64,000 nt of DNA from Hydrogenovibrio sp. 3SP14C1 (GCF_029625905.1 NZ_JARTLM010000005.1:1-64000); one strand, 5' to 3'. Counted from the stretch's first letter, positions 28,422-37,378 are shown. Translations and numbers: made by a program. Notes: generated by a model from the letters alone, not told the origin.

Positions 28422-29111
28422 TTAAGCGACGTCTCCGCACTTCATATTGCCCGGTACTGCAATATCGATGCGTTTCGGGTTTGGCAGATTTAAGTTATCC
28501 ATAATGGTTGAGAAATCTTCATAAGACTTGTTATTTCCCGCCCGGTTGTTAAATTGCTTCTCTTCTCCAATCGTTGACTGGCTGAATCCTTTATAGTCGT
28601 GCGCAGGAAACACCATGGTGTCGTCGGGTAGTTTAAACAAGACTTCTGTTAAAGAATGGTACATGGCTTTGTTATCACCCAGTTGGAAATCCGTTCGACC
28701 ACAATCTCTTACCATAAGGGTATCACCGGTGAAAACGGCGCCATCAATCTGGTAAGTGATGTCGTTATTGGTATGACCAGGCGTGTGTAATGCGCGAATT
28801 TCTTGATCGCCTAGTTTAAAAACATCGCCATCCACGGCTAAGATATCGGCGCATTCTGAACCAGAATGCTTGTGTACGACGAGCTGACCTCCCATGCGCT
28901 TTCTAAGCGGACCCGCACCTGTGATATGGTCGGCGTGGATATGGGTTTCTAAAAGATACTTAACGTTTAATCCCAATTCTTTAATGTGCTGTTCATCACG
29001 ATCAACTTTTTCCAGAACCGAATCGATTACGGCAGCTTCTTTGGTCTTTTCATCCCAAAGTAGATAAGTGTATGTCCAAGTGTCGTAATCAAACAATTGT
29101 CTAATTTTCAT
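28422..29111 (-). CDS. Persulfide dioxygenase (ETHE1-like metallo-beta-lactamase fold)
   Basis: The 229-aa enzyme oxidises glutathione persulfide to sulfite with a single Fe(II). Marks of the group are the metal motif ETHIHADHITG, TPGHTNNDITY, FTGDTLMVRDCGRTDFQLG and PAHDYKGFSQSTIGEEKQFN, ending with IDIAVPGNMKCG. This is consistent with reduced-sulfur metabolism in the host. ATG at 29111 follows AAAGGAG; the upstream TTG is rejected. Directly upstream, 29139-29163 can fold into a hairpin close to the ribosome site, and a possible promoter (TTGTTT, 17 bp, GATAAT on the minus strand) lies before it. Confidence 0.9.
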   Translation of the reverse strand: MKIRQLFDYDTWTYTYLLWDEKTKEAAVIDSVLEKVDRDEQHIKELGLNVKYLLETHIHADHITGAGPLRKRMGGQLVVHKHSGSECADILAVDGDVFKLGDQEIRALHTPGHTNNDITYQIDGAVFTGDTLMVRDCGRTDFQLGDNKAMYHSLTEVLFKLPDDTMVFPAHDYKGFSQSTIGEEKQFNNRAGNNKSYEDFSTIMDNLNLPNPKRIDIAVPGNMKCGDVA

Positions 29112-29323
29112 ATTAGAAACTCCTTTGTTCAGGTGCAAAACAACCTTTTTTTAAAGGTTTGTTGAGGATGTTTTCACAATTTAGTAACCATGCATTATCC
29201 CTTTTTTTAAATAAATAAACAAACGCTAATATTGCAACAAATGTGAAAGAAACACCTGCAATAAAACAACTTATCGGTCGTAATCAATAACAGTTCGAAA
29301 ATATGAATTCAACGGTGTGACAA

Positions 29324-30067
29324 TCAGGATAAAACGGAAAAATGAACAATGAGTGGATTATGATCGGAAATGTCAGGAACCTCTAAAGCTTCGGATTTTT
29401 CCACTTTCAGGCCTCGATAAAACACATAATCGAGTGGTTGCCGGTTGAGGGTTTTGATCGCTTGGTGCGTAGGGTAAGACACTTCCGTGAGATTGAGTTG
29501 TGTAATCGCTGTATTGAGCGTTTTGACGCGTGTTTTATTCCAAGTGTTAAAGTCACCACTGAGAATCATTGGGCCTTTTTTGTCCGACAGAAGATGCAAA
29601 ATTAGTTGCAGCTCTTTTCTAAAAGCGCCATGCGGAACAAAATTAATAGCATGAATATTTACATGGGTTAAGGTTTCGCCATTCTGTAAGGTATGTTCGG
29701 TAATCAAAGCGGTTTTGTGCGTCATCCAGCCAAGCTCTCTGCTTTGTGTCAAGCATTGGTGATGTGCCTTCATTTCAAAAGCCGAAGCGGTTAACACGCC
29801 AAAATGCTTTTTTTTGGTCTCGATATTGGGGGCCATGAAAAAAGGCAGATTAAAGAATTTATGTTGGGATCCTCTCGCAACCGCTTCTTGTAATGATAAT
29901 AGGTGAGGGGGATCGATCGGTAATAATTGTTCTATCGGCCGATGAATAAAGTGTGCAAAATCGACTTTGTGTAGATTCCATGTCAAGAGTCCAAAATGAT
30001 TTGGTAGACCGGATTTGTTTACAGACTGTAAGTGATGCGATATCGGTGTTATCTTAGGCTTATACAT
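29324..30067 (-). CDS. Endonuclease/exonuclease/phosphatase (EEP) family protein
   Basis: The 247-aa protein has the EEP fold marks in order: LLTWNLHK (Asn), LSLQEAV (catalytic Glu), MILSGDFNTWNKTR (Asp and Asn), LDYVFYRGLKV and the final SDHNPLIVHFSV. No signal peptide. Related proteins are usually annotated as hypothetical hydrolases of nucleic acids or phospholipids. It begins 17 bp after cls on the same strand, and pairing of an EEP hydrolase with cardiolipin synthase recurs in bacteria, so a phospholipid link is plausible but unproven. Confidence 0.85.
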   Translation of the reverse strand: MYKPKITPISHHLQSVNKSGLPNHFGLLTWNLHKVDFAHFIHRPIEQLLPIDPPHLLSLQEAVARGSQHKFFNLPFFMAPNIETKKKHFGVLTASAFEMKAHHQCLTQSRELGWMTHKTALITEHTLQNGETLTHVNIHAINFVPHGAFRKELQLILHLLSDKKGPMILSGDFNTWNKTRVKTLNTAITQLNLTEVSYPTHQAIKTLNRQPLDYVFYRGLKVEKSEALEVPDISDHNPLIVHFSVLS

Positions 30068-30084
30068 GGTTGATTATTAAGGTC

Positions 30085-31491
30085 TCATAAAATCGGTGCG
30101 ATGGTTCTTGCCAAGTTCTCTAACAGAAGGCGAAGTTTGGTATCTGCCGGTTGGTAAGTAACGCTCTGGCTGATTAAATTATCAATCCAGTCTGACAGTA
30201 GGGTAATAAATTGTTTGGAATAGGTAATGTTGGTGACTTCGTAGTTAATGAATAAAGAACGGTAATCCAAGTTGGCTGAGCCAAACAACGCGGCTTTATC
30301 GTCGATGAGTACCAGTTTTGCATGCATCATGCCATGCGCGTAACAGTGAATTTCGCCGCCGTGCTCCAAAAATTCCCTCATAAAAGACCCTCGCCCTAAG
30401 TCAAAAATAAGGTGGTCTGAGGTTTCAGGAGTAATCAAAATGACTTTCACTCCACGCTTGATGGCAATCATCAAGGCGTTTACGATTGCACTGTCGGGAA
30501 TAAAGTAGGGTGTGACAATGACAATTTGACGTTTAGCGAAGTAAATACTCTGTAAAATCGATTCAAACAAGGTATCGCTATTAATGTCGGGACCTGATGG
30601 AATGGTCTGCATAAAGCCTCTGCCAGTCGTCGGCTCAGAGAAAGAAGTCTTCTCTACAAGCAAGCGCTCTTGTGTGGTGTAATGCCAGTCTTCATTAAAA
30701 ATTTTTTGGTAGTGGTCAACGATCGGGCCTTCCATTTTGAACAATAGATCGACCCAATACCCTTCTTTAGGTTCGTTGATTTGCGACCCAAAATAATTGT
30801 TAGATAAGTTCATCCCACCGGTAAAAAGGGTACGACTGTCTATTAAGTAGATTTTACGATGGTTCCTTAGGTTCAGCTGGCTGTTCAGAATGTTTTTGAA
30901 TAAAGGTTGAAAAAAACTGTATTGGCCACCTGCATCAGTCAGAGCGTTAAGTTGTTGTTGATTTCTGTAAATACTCAAGGAGCCAACGGCGTCCATTAAT
31001 AGTCTAACCTTAACCCCTGCGCTGGCTTTTCGAACCAGTAGCGCTAAAATTTCCTGTCCGGTGATATCTAGTTCAAAAGAATAGGTTTCCAAGTAAATCT
31101 GTGACTCAGCGCTTTCTAATGTTTGCACAAACTGTTGATACGTTTCGACGGCACTTTGGTGAAAGGTTATTTTGTTGCCGGCAGTGGTGCTGTTAATTTG
31201 GTTGGCACTTAGCAGGGTATCATTAAGCTTGGCTAATCCTTTCTTTGGATGTGCGTCGAGTCGTGCCTCTAAAGAAATATTAGGCTTGTTTTTTTTGTAA
31301 AGAAGCTTTCGTGAACCGAAAATAACGTAAAAGAAAATCCCAACAAAAGGCAGTAGGATCAATGCAAGAATCCAAGCCACTAGGTTCTGCGGTGAACGAC
31401 GCTGGTAAAGCATATGAAAAATGGTAATTAGAACCAGTACGATATTCAGTAGGTAAAGACCAATGACTAATTCACTTGTTTCATACTGCAT
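30085..31491 (-). CDS. cls: Cardiolipin synthase
   Basis: Condenses two phosphatidylglycerol molecules at the inner membrane. The 468-aa protein has two N-terminal membrane segments (about 7-27 and 37-57) and two phospholipase D motifs: HRKIYLIDSRTLFTGGMN at about 217 and HAKLVLIDDKAALFGSANLD at about 394. Length fits ClsA. The upstream gap holds TCAGGCCTGA, a variant of the repeat. The EEP gene follows closely, probably cotranscribed. Confidence 0.95.
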   Translation of the reverse strand: MQYETSELVIGLYLLNIVLVLITIFHMLYQRRSPQNLVAWILALILLPFVGIFFYVIFGSRKLLYKKNKPNISLEARLDAHPKKGLAKLNDTLLSANQINSTTAGNKITFHQSAVETYQQFVQTLESAESQIYLETYSFELDITGQEILALLVRKASAGVKVRLLMDAVGSLSIYRNQQQLNALTDAGGQYSFFQPLFKNILNSQLNLRNHRKIYLIDSRTLFTGGMNLSNNYFGSQINEPKEGYWVDLLFKMEGPIVDHYQKIFNEDWHYTTQERLLVEKTSFSEPTTGRGFMQTIPSGPDINSDTLFESILQSIYFAKRQIVIVTPYFIPDSAIVNALMIAIKRGVKVILITPETSDHLIFDLGRGSFMREFLEHGGEIHCYAHGMMHAKLVLIDDKAALFGSANLDYRSLFINYEVTNITYSKQFITLLSDWIDNLISQSVTYQPADTKLRLLLENLARTIAPIL

Positions 31492-31537
31492 AAAGATTCA
31501 TTCTCATCTTTTAGGGGGGGGCAGAAATTAAAAACGA

Positions 31538-31547
31538 TCAGGCCTGA
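31538..31547. repeat. TCAGGCCTGA, symmetric variant of the palindrome
   Basis: It differs from CCAGGCCTGG only in the outermost base pair and keeps perfect symmetry. It lies between the zntB stop and the cls start on the minus strand. Confidence 0.6.
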
Positions 31548-31574
31548 CTAGTTTAAATACATCCCTGTTTCACT

Positions 31575-32558
31575 CTAGAGCCATTTTTTTCGTTTGAACA
31601 ATAGTAACTGTAACACAATGATTACGATCAATAATGCCACAAAAATAAAAAAAGCATTGGGGTTATTGGCTCCAGGAATACCGCCCACATTGATACCGAA
31701 TAATCCTGTAAAAAAGCTCAATGGTAGAAAAATAGCGGCAATGATTGACAGCACATACATCCTTTCATTGAGTTGTTCTGAGACGCGACTTAATAATTGT
31801 TCATGAGTTACAGCGGTTCTTTCTCTTACTGTGTCAATATCTTCAATGTGGCGTACGAGTCGATCACTGATTTCGCGAATTTCCAGGCGGCGTGTTTCAT
31901 TGAGCCAGCTGACTTTTTCAACCATTAACCGGCTGAGCGCTTCCCTCTGTGGTGCCAGGTAGCGTCGAAGTGTGATGGTCTGTCGGCGTAATGTCGCCAA
32001 ATCGAAACGCAAGTTTTCACGGGTTTCAGAAAGGGCGTGACTCTCTAACTCCCCGGCTCGGTCTTCAAATAAATTAATGGTGTCACCCATTCGCCAAACC
32101 AGACGGTCTGTCAAAGAGACTAAAAATTCAGCACAGTCGCAAGGCCCTTTTCCTTTTTTAAGTTGCGCTAGAATATCTTGTGTAGACAGCAAGTCACGTT
32201 TTCGAGTTGAAATAATGCGGTCATTATCGATCCAGAGCCTAACGGAAACCATGTCTTCAGGATCTGAATCAGGGTTTTGGTTGACGCCCCTTAATGCGAT
32301 TAACAATCCATCACCCAGTGTGACTGCTCGAGGCCGAGTTTCCTCCGTTAATAAAGCCTCCGCCGCAAGCGGTTCTAACCCGCTCTGATTGCTAATCCAC
32401 TCCTGAGAAAAAGCGCCCGTATAGTCGAAGTGCAACCAAAGCTTACCTTGCGATGGCGTCCACTCATGGACAGCCTGCCAGTCTAAAAATTGTCCACTGC
32501 CAGTACCATCGAATAAATAAGCATGGATAAGTCCTTCGTTGAGTGGTTGTTGCAGCAT
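31575..32558 (-). CDS. zntB: ZntB/CorA-family zinc transporter
   Basis: The 327-aa protein has the large soluble N-terminal domain and long stalk helix of CorA-type channels. Two C-terminal membrane segments (about 266-286 and 299-320) carry the loop GLFGINVGGIPG, where GIN replaces the GMN of Mg-specific CorA, as in ZntB. It is thus probably a Zn(II) transporter rather than a Mg channel. Direction of transport is not readable. It stands alone, followed by a variant repeat. Confidence 0.9.
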   Translation of the reverse strand: MLQQPLNEGLIHAYLFDGTGSGQFLDWQAVHEWTPSQGKLWLHFDYTGAFSQEWISNQSGLEPLAAEALLTEETRPRAVTLGDGLLIALRGVNQNPDSDPEDMVSVRLWIDNDRIISTRKRDLLSTQDILAQLKKGKGPCDCAEFLVSLTDRLVWRMGDTINLFEDRAGELESHALSETRENLRFDLATLRRQTITLRRYLAPQREALSRLMVEKVSWLNETRRLEIREISDRLVRHIEDIDTVRERTAVTHEQLLSRVSEQLNERMYVLSIIAAIFLPLSFFTGLFGINVGGIPGANNPNAFFIFVALLIVIIVLQLLLFKRKKWL

Positions 32559-32729
32559 GGTTGTTGCCTTATTTTAGTTTTCTTAAAGGAAACGGTTAAT
32601 GAACCTTAGCTTCATTTTGAAGGGAAGAAAAAATAAGTCAATTAACTTTTATACGAATGATCGATGTGATTTTAAAAAGAGAAAATAATATGGCGCACGT
32701 CGTACGCCATATTGAAGTTAGAAGGGGGG

Positions 32730-33104
32730 TTATTGGTTTTTACCTGACCCCATTCCTTGGCCATTACCTTGACCCATACCATTTCCCATTCCTTGCCCCA
32801 TACCATTTCCCATGCCTTGGCCTTGATTCATGTGGCCTCGGTTTTGAGGTGGCATATCAGGCATTTGCACACCACGTTCTCTAGCGCGCTGTTGCATGCG
32901 TTCATGGTTTTCTTGGCGGATTTGGTTTCTTTCCGCTTGTGTTTTGGCAGCACGCAGTTTTGCTCGGTGATCAGATATTTCTTGTTGGGTCATCAGCTGG
33001 CTGCCATATATTTGAGAAGAACCATCTCCAGGGGCTGCCATTAAGGCTCCGCCATTTAAAGAAAGCACACCTGCAAGTGCAGCAACAATTATTGAATGCT
33101 TCAT
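32730..33104 (-). CDS. Exported Met/Gly/Gln-rich protein, unknown
   Basis: The 124-aa protein has a signal peptide (MKHSIIVAALAGVLSLNGGALMA-AP), a charged helical middle (HRAKLRAAKTQAERNQIRQENHERMQ in style) and a C-terminal tail of repeated GQGMGNGM. The tail's Met-Gly pattern is like methionine-rich copper-binding tails, but this is only a resemblance. The DNA of the tail is a 24-bp tandem duplication. No operon partner lies nearby: zntB is 171 bp and the DUF2254 gene 187 bp away. Confidence 0.65.
   Translation of the reverse strand: MKHSIIVAALAGVLSLNGGALMAAPGDGSSQIYGSQLMTQQEISDHRAKLRAAKTQAERNQIRQENHERMQQRARERGVQMPDMPPQNRGHMNQGQGMGNGMGQGMGNGMGQGNGQGMGSGKNQ
32773..32820. repeat. 24-bp tandem repeat, two units, inside the Met/Gly-rich gene
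   Basis: Units 32773-32796 and 32797-32820 both begin CCCATACCATTTCCCAT and differ at two bases. The unit encodes eight residues, so slippage would keep the frame and change tail length. Confidence 0.85.
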
Positions 33105-33291
33105 CGTCGTAACTCCTTATGTTTGAGATATCACTAAATGACAGTGACTCTCTCAAATCCAATATAGAGATCTTTTCACTATCATCTATTAATCATAGTT
33201 GAGGAAAAATACTTAGTCAATCACTAAAAATTGCAGACATTTATTAACGTGAATGATTTCTAAATACAGTGGTGGGTATTTTTTACGGCAA

Positions 33292-34545
33292 TTATATTAA
33301 TTTGCTACATGCTCTTATGCGTTCTAAATCATATGAGCTTTGTAATGCTTTTTCCTGTCTTTCCAGTGCCATCTGGGCATGTGTTTTTGACTGTTTTTGA
33401 ATCGCTGGATCTTGAGTCGTTGACAGGGCTAAAAAAGCTTTTTGTAAACGTAACGAAACTTCAATCAATTCAGCCCCATCTCTGGCAAGAGACGTAAACG
33501 CATCATCAAACATATCTTGTATCAATAGTTCCGGTACCTGAACTCTGTCAAATAAGGGTTTTTTAACAGGTTGTTGCATATGACCTTCACCCCAGAAAGA
33601 AAATAATCTGACCATTCGACCGATGATGTCAATGGCGGTTCCAGGGTCATTTACGGCTGGCGAGAGAGCTCGGCTAGCAATTTCTGAGAGTACAATCAAC
33701 CCAAATCTTGGATCTTCGTCAAACTTTCGGTCGTTGCCGATTAAAAATGCAGCGAGAATAGGCGTGATATCCAGTTGAGAAAGTTCATTTTGCTTACTGC
33801 TTATCACAGCAAGTTTTCGCCCTGGCGCGGTAAATGTGCCAGGTAGCGCTTCGACAACAATAATGAGTTTAGCGGCTTCAGCAGCAGATTGTAATTTTTC
33901 AATATCGACTCTTTGAATATAGCCAATTTGGTCGGCGTAAATGGGCGTGGTATTTTCATGTAGTGGCTTGACTGTACTTCCTCCTAAGCGCGGTGCCATC
34001 AGACGTTTTTGAAAAGCATTGTGTGTTGCTTTTTCCACTTTTGCCACGGTTTCTTCCAGTCTGCCTAAATGAGCAATGCCATCAACCCATCTAACAAATG
34101 TAATAATGACCAAGGCAAAGGTTACCAAAGTGAGGACAAATAAGCTGAAGTTTCCGGCCGTTCCGTAATATTCATTTTTTATAGCAATTAAAGCAATGAT
34201 ACTGAAAATAAAGGCACCAATAAAAACGGATAAAGCATTTTGAGACACATCGTCAGAAACAACTAATGAAAAAGAACGAGGGGTTGTGATATGGCTGGTC
34301 AATGCATAGGCTGATACCATTGAACCAGCAGCAAAGGTTGCAATGACCAACATGCTTGCAGCGATAATCGCAAGCAGTGTTTCAATGGAGTCTATGCTGA
34401 CTTCGGGGACATGTTGTTCTAATGGTGTTTGATCTGCTAAATGGGCTAAAAAAACCATAGCAATCGATAATAAGCACATCAAAAGTGGTTTGATCCAGAG
34501 GCGCTCTCCTATGCGATTCAAAAGAAAACTTAGACGATCTTTCAT
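33292..34545 (-). CDS. DUF2254 membrane protein
   Basis: The 417-aa protein matches DUF2254 in layout: a start LSFLLNRIGERLWIKPLL, four membrane segments in the first 160 residues, and a C-terminal soluble half with SEIASRALSPAVNDPGTAIDIIGR, the most conserved part of the family. Function is unknown. ATG at 34545 is chosen because AAGGA stands 6 bp before it, whereas the ATG two codons upstream touches that site. Confidence 0.88.
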   Translation of the reverse strand: MKDRLSFLLNRIGERLWIKPLLMCLLSIAMVFLAHLADQTPLEQHVPEVSIDSIETLLAIIAASMLVIATFAAGSMVSAYALTSHITTPRSFSLVVSDDVSQNALSVFIGAFIFSIIALIAIKNEYYGTAGNFSLFVLTLVTFALVIITFVRWVDGIAHLGRLEETVAKVEKATHNAFQKRLMAPRLGGSTVKPLHENTTPIYADQIGYIQRVDIEKLQSAAEAAKLIIVVEALPGTFTAPGRKLAVISSKQNELSQLDITPILAAFLIGNDRKFDEDPRFGLIVLSEIASRALSPAVNDPGTAIDIIGRMVRLFSFWGEGHMQQPVKKPLFDRVQVPELLIQDMFDDAFTSLARDGAELIEVSLRLQKAFLALSTTQDPAIQKQSKTHAQMALERQEKALQSSYDLERIRACSKLI

Positions 34546-34643
34546 TAGCATTCCTTGTATTTGAAGGAGGTTATCAGTAGCGTAAGATTTAATGTATTAC
34601 TTATACAGTAACCGCATGAACTTCTTAAAATTAAAATATCTTT

Positions 34644-34672
34644 TTGTTTTCTTTAATTAAAATCATTATACT
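34644..34672 (+). promoter_or_regulatory. Sigma-70-like promoter for the YqjD-like cluster
   Basis: TTGTTT and TATACT are separated by exactly 17 bp, about 70 bp before the first gene of the cluster. Confidence 0.55.
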
Positions 34673-34744
34673 GAAATTAACCTATTTTTTATTTAGGTTG
34701 TATGGATTTTAAAGATTCGTGAACAAACGAAATAGGAGAAAGAT

Positions 34745-35041
34745 ATGGCTACTCAAGAAGTAACGCAGTTAAAGAAAGATATTGAAGCCCTTAAAGGTGA
34801 TATACATCAGCTTTCTAATACGATTAAAGAATTGGCTCAAGAAAAAGCAATCGAAGGAAAGTCTAAGATGTTTGAAGAGCTTCATATTGATGACTTGAAA
34901 GAACAGTTAGACAATTTGAAGACTAAGGGAAAAGATGGTTTAGGCGCCGTTGAAAGTGAAATAAAAACGCATCCTTTACAAAGTACAGCTATTAGTTTTG
35001 GTGTTGGATTTTTAATTGCCTTAATGATGAATAAAAAATAA
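34745..35041 (+). CDS. DUF883/YqjD/ElaB-like membrane-anchored protein
   Basis: The 98-aa protein is a long charged coiled coil (about 5-70) ending in one hydrophobic segment (STAISFGVGFLIALMM) and a lysine tail. This is the layout of the ElaB/YqjD family, C-tail-anchored proteins that bind ribosomes in stationary phase in E. coli. The next two genes fit the yqjE-yqjK positions. Its stop ends one base before the next start. Confidence 0.8.
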   Translation: MATQEVTQLKKDIEALKGDIHQLSNTIKELAQEKAIEGKSKMFEELHIDDLKEQLDNLKTKGKDGLGAVESEIKTHPLQSTAISFGVGFLIALMMNKK

Positions 35042-35326
35042 ATGTCGAAAGTTACTCTCTCAGAATTTATTATTTCAGTTGTTGAGCTGTTAGAGGCACA
35101 GTTTGAAGAAATGAGGCTATCTCTCCATAAAAGTGCATGGAGTTTGGCTTATATTTTGATTTCTTCTCTTCTCGTCGTGTTTGGTTTTTTGTTTTCTTTG
35201 TGGGGCGTTAAGTTGGCTTTGGAGGAGTATATTGGTGACGTTGGTTCTTATTTTGTTGTATCTGTTCTAACGTTCATACTATCTTTTATCGTAGCAAAGG
35301 TGGCAGCATGGGTAGCCAAAAAATAG
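35042..35326 (+). CDS. YqjE-like small membrane protein
   Basis: The 94-aa protein has a short amphipathic start and two membrane segments (about 35-57 and 68-90) ending in VAAWVAKK. Its position between a YqjD-like and a third small gene matches yqjE in enterobacteria; holin-like families share this shape, but there is no phage context. The end overlaps the next start by 19 bp, indicating coupled translation. Confidence 0.72.
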   Translation: MSKVTLSEFIISVVELLEAQFEEMRLSLHKSAWSLAYILISSLLVVFGFLFSLWGVKLALEEYIGDVGSYFVVSVLTFILSFIVAKVAAWVAKK

Positions 35327-35574
35327 CGAAACTGAATCAAGTAACGGCAATGCTTGAAGGACGTTCTAGAGGCGCTAGAAAGTTGCCTTTAGACGTTGCT
35401 AAAGCACGATTACGATTACGAGATCCGGGACTTGAAATTACGCAAACCTTGAAAAGCTTGAATGGCGGCGATACAAGAGAAGCCATGGCTTATTTTTTAT
35501 GTAATAATTTCCTAACCCCTTTTCTCGTCAAACTGATAAGTAAAAAGGAATCTTCCAATCCTCATTTAAATTAA
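35308..35574 (+). CDS. Small basic protein, third gene of the YqjD-like cluster
   Basis: The 88-aa soluble protein is basic and not clearly recognised. Its position equals yqjK, but sequence similarity to YqjK is not evident to me. It starts inside the end of the preceding gene with an ATG in a GGTGGCAGC context. The central QTLKSLNGGDTREAMAYFL is the only ordered-looking segment. Confidence 0.65.
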   Translation: MGSQKIAKLNQVTAMLEGRSRGARKLPLDVAKARLRLRDPGLEITQTLKSLNGGDTREAMAYFLCNNFLTPFLVKLISKKESSNPHLN

Positions 35575-35616
35575 AAGGTCGCACGAATTAAATGATGGTG
35601 GTGTCTACAGAAAAGT

Positions 35617-36114
35617 ATGTACCGATTTTTAAAGAATACTATTTTGTTGAGTCTGATTGGAGGATTGTCGGCTTGGGGCTGGATAGTCTATCAACAGCAA
35701 GAATCAACCTTGGTAGATTCTCCTTTGCCGGAATTGGAAGAAGTAAAAGCGCAGGAGCAGGCCTCTGATCCTGTCATTAATGAAAAACAATCAAAGAAAC
35801 AGGCTGAGTTAGATTTGAGGATTAAGCCGCGTTCTCAGGCTGGTAGTGATAACTTAGTTGATGATATCCCCAAACCAGACTCTCTAACCCCTCCAAGCTC
35901 AACATCCCCACAGTCTATTAATGAACTTTTGCCTGAAAAACCAGTCACTCAACGACATTTTAAGTATGGTTATGAAGGAAAAGAAGACGATCTTTATAAT
36001 CTTAACCTAGGTATTCAAAAAGATGACTTGAACGTTAAGTTTGGGGTGCAAACTGATAAGGATCGTAATACCAATGTCAATTCAGTTGATATTGAAGTAA
36101 AGCTACCTGAATAA
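35617..36114 (+). CDS. Unknown protein with one N-terminal membrane segment
   Basis: The 165-aa protein starts with a single membrane helix (FLKNTILLSLIGGLSAWGWIV), followed by a low-complexity Pro/Ser/Gln linker (about 30-110) and a C-terminal motif rich in Asp, Lys and Asn. It is probably anchored in the inner membrane with a periplasmic tail. It follows the YqjD-like cluster by 42 bp and ends 12 bp before a palindrome copy. No family recognised. Confidence 0.6.
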   Translation: MYRFLKNTILLSLIGGLSAWGWIVYQQQESTLVDSPLPELEEVKAQEQASDPVINEKQSKKQAELDLRIKPRSQAGSDNLVDDIPKPDSLTPPSSTSPQSINELLPEKPVTQRHFKYGYEGKEDDLYNLNLGIQKDDLNVKFGVQTDKDRNTNVNSVDIEVKLPE

Positions 36115-36126
36115 CTGTCTCAAAAT

Positions 36127-36144
36127 ATAGCCAGGCCTGGCTGT
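36127..36144. repeat. CCAGGCCTGG palindrome between convergent genes
   Basis: The exact core at 36131-36140 is extended by AG/CT to a 14-bp perfect palindrome, with further pairing through one wobble. It fills the 30-bp gap between a plus gene ending at 36114 and a minus gene ending at 36145, a terminator position. Confidence 0.9.
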
Positions 36145-36495
36145 TTATTCATTCTCCTTTCGTAGAGAGATATCTGTTTTTCCATTTGGTTTATGAATTG
36201 TTAATTTTATAGTGCACTGTTCAGGTTGTTCGCAAACAGGGGTTGGATCGTCTGAACAACAGTCGCCTGCTTCGATGCCGTTATAAAATACCAGCACGGT
36301 CACTAACAGAGCCTGTTGAGTTTCTTCAGCATTGAGGAGCATAAAACTGATGTCTGTGTCTGCTACACGGTTGGTGAGGGCTAGCCCTTGTTGTAGAGGC
36401 AGCTGTGTTTTTTCAATTTGTTGTAATTGCTCGTTCAACACGCTTTTAAAGTCAGGTGTTTTCCAAGCAGTGAGTGTGCGTAATAGTTTCATCAT
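36145..36495 (-). CDS. Unknown small protein with a Cys-rich segment
   Basis: The 116-aa cytoplasmic protein is not recognised. Its notable part is EAGDCCSDDPTPVCEQPEQC at about residues 76-95, with four cysteines spaced as CC, then C, then C. This could bind a metal or form disulfides; without family data it remains open. It is isolated, convergent with the preceding gene and divergent from the exported helical protein at 36679. Confidence 0.55.
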   Translation of the reverse strand: MMKLLRTLTAWKTPDFKSVLNEQLQQIEKTQLPLQQGLALTNRVADTDISFMLLNAEETQQALLVTVLVFYNGIEAGDCCSDDPTPVCEQPEQCTIKLTIHKPNGKTDISLRKENE

Positions 36496-36678
36496 GCTTT
36501 CTCCATTGTGCAGAAAATCTCCCTGAAATAAGCCGGTTTAACGAGCTTAATAGGGCACTATGTTTTATAATTGTTCTTTTAAAAACTACGTAAAATTATT
36601 GTGAGTGGTTTCATTTTATCGCGGTCTATGCTAGTGTGCTATTGATCAATTAAAAAAACTAAAAAGAGAAGGATTGTT

Positions 36679-37308
36679 ATGTATTTTCTGAAAACGCCGC
36701 TTCGTCAAACTTTAACGGCAATTGCCTTTATGACAGGCGTGTCTGTCATGTCTCAAGTTCAAGCTCAGCCGACTGCACCGGCACCTGCTCCGCACGGTGG
36801 AGGCATGCAACAAATGCCGAAAATGACGCCAGAACAACAATCCATGATGATGGAGTTGCAAAAAACGCAACAGCAATTGCAACAGACGCAGAAAGAGTTG
36901 CAAAAAGTTCAACAGCAGGTTTATAAAGACTCGCCGGAGCTTCAAAAACAGCGAGATGCGTTGCAGGCTAAAGTCTCTGAAAAAATGTCACAGGGCGGGT
37001 ATGACGCAGATAAAGAATTGAAAAAAATGAATGAGATGGTTGATAAATATCAAAACAGTAAAGAAAAGCCAACTCAGGCTGAAATCCAATCGTTTCAAGC
37101 AAGCCAGAAAGAATTTCAGGCGCGTCAGCAAAAAGTATTTCAAGATCCTGACATTCGAAAAATGGCGGAAGACCTACAAAAAAACGTAAAAGCAAAAATT
37201 GAAGCAACTGGCCCAAAAGGTAAGTCATTAATTGTTCGTTTAGAAAATCAGATGAAAAAACTTCAAGACTTGCGCCAAAAAGCAATGACGATGATGCGTA
37301 ATCGTTAA
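36679..37308 (+). CDS. Exported helical Gln/Lys-rich protein, unknown
   Basis: The 209-aa protein has a signal peptide (ending SQVQAQ-PT, about 30 residues), a short Pro/Ala/Gly linker, and then an almost continuous coiled coil (LQKTQQQLQQTQKELQKVQQ). It is probably periplasmic. The Gln-rich helical style recalls the exported protein at 8239. The ATG follows AGAGAAGG. Its own terminator follows. Confidence 0.65.
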   Translation: MYFLKTPLRQTLTAIAFMTGVSVMSQVQAQPTAPAPAPHGGGMQQMPKMTPEQQSMMMELQKTQQQLQQTQKELQKVQQQVYKDSPELQKQRDALQAKVSEKMSQGGYDADKELKKMNEMVDKYQNSKEKPTQAEIQSFQASQKEFQARQQKVFQDPDIRKMAEDLQKNVKAKIEATGPKGKSLIVRLENQMKKLQDLRQKAMTMMRNR

Positions 37309-37333
37309 AACAATACGTGTAAGAAAGCCCCAT

Positions 37334-37360
37334 AAAAAGCCGCTTAAATGCGGTTTTTTT
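37334..37360 (+). terminator. Rho-independent terminator of the gene at 36679
   Basis: The stem AAGCCGC/GCGGTTT with a six-base loop is followed by seven T residues, 26 bp after the stop. Confidence 0.82.
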
Positions 37361-37378
37361 GTGGGTGTTTAAGTAAGT

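Noticed and set aside
35042-35326. Holin-like small membrane protein as a prophage remnant
   Set aside because: Neighbours fit the yqjD-yqjE-yqjK order and there are no phage genes, att sites or composition shift nearby.
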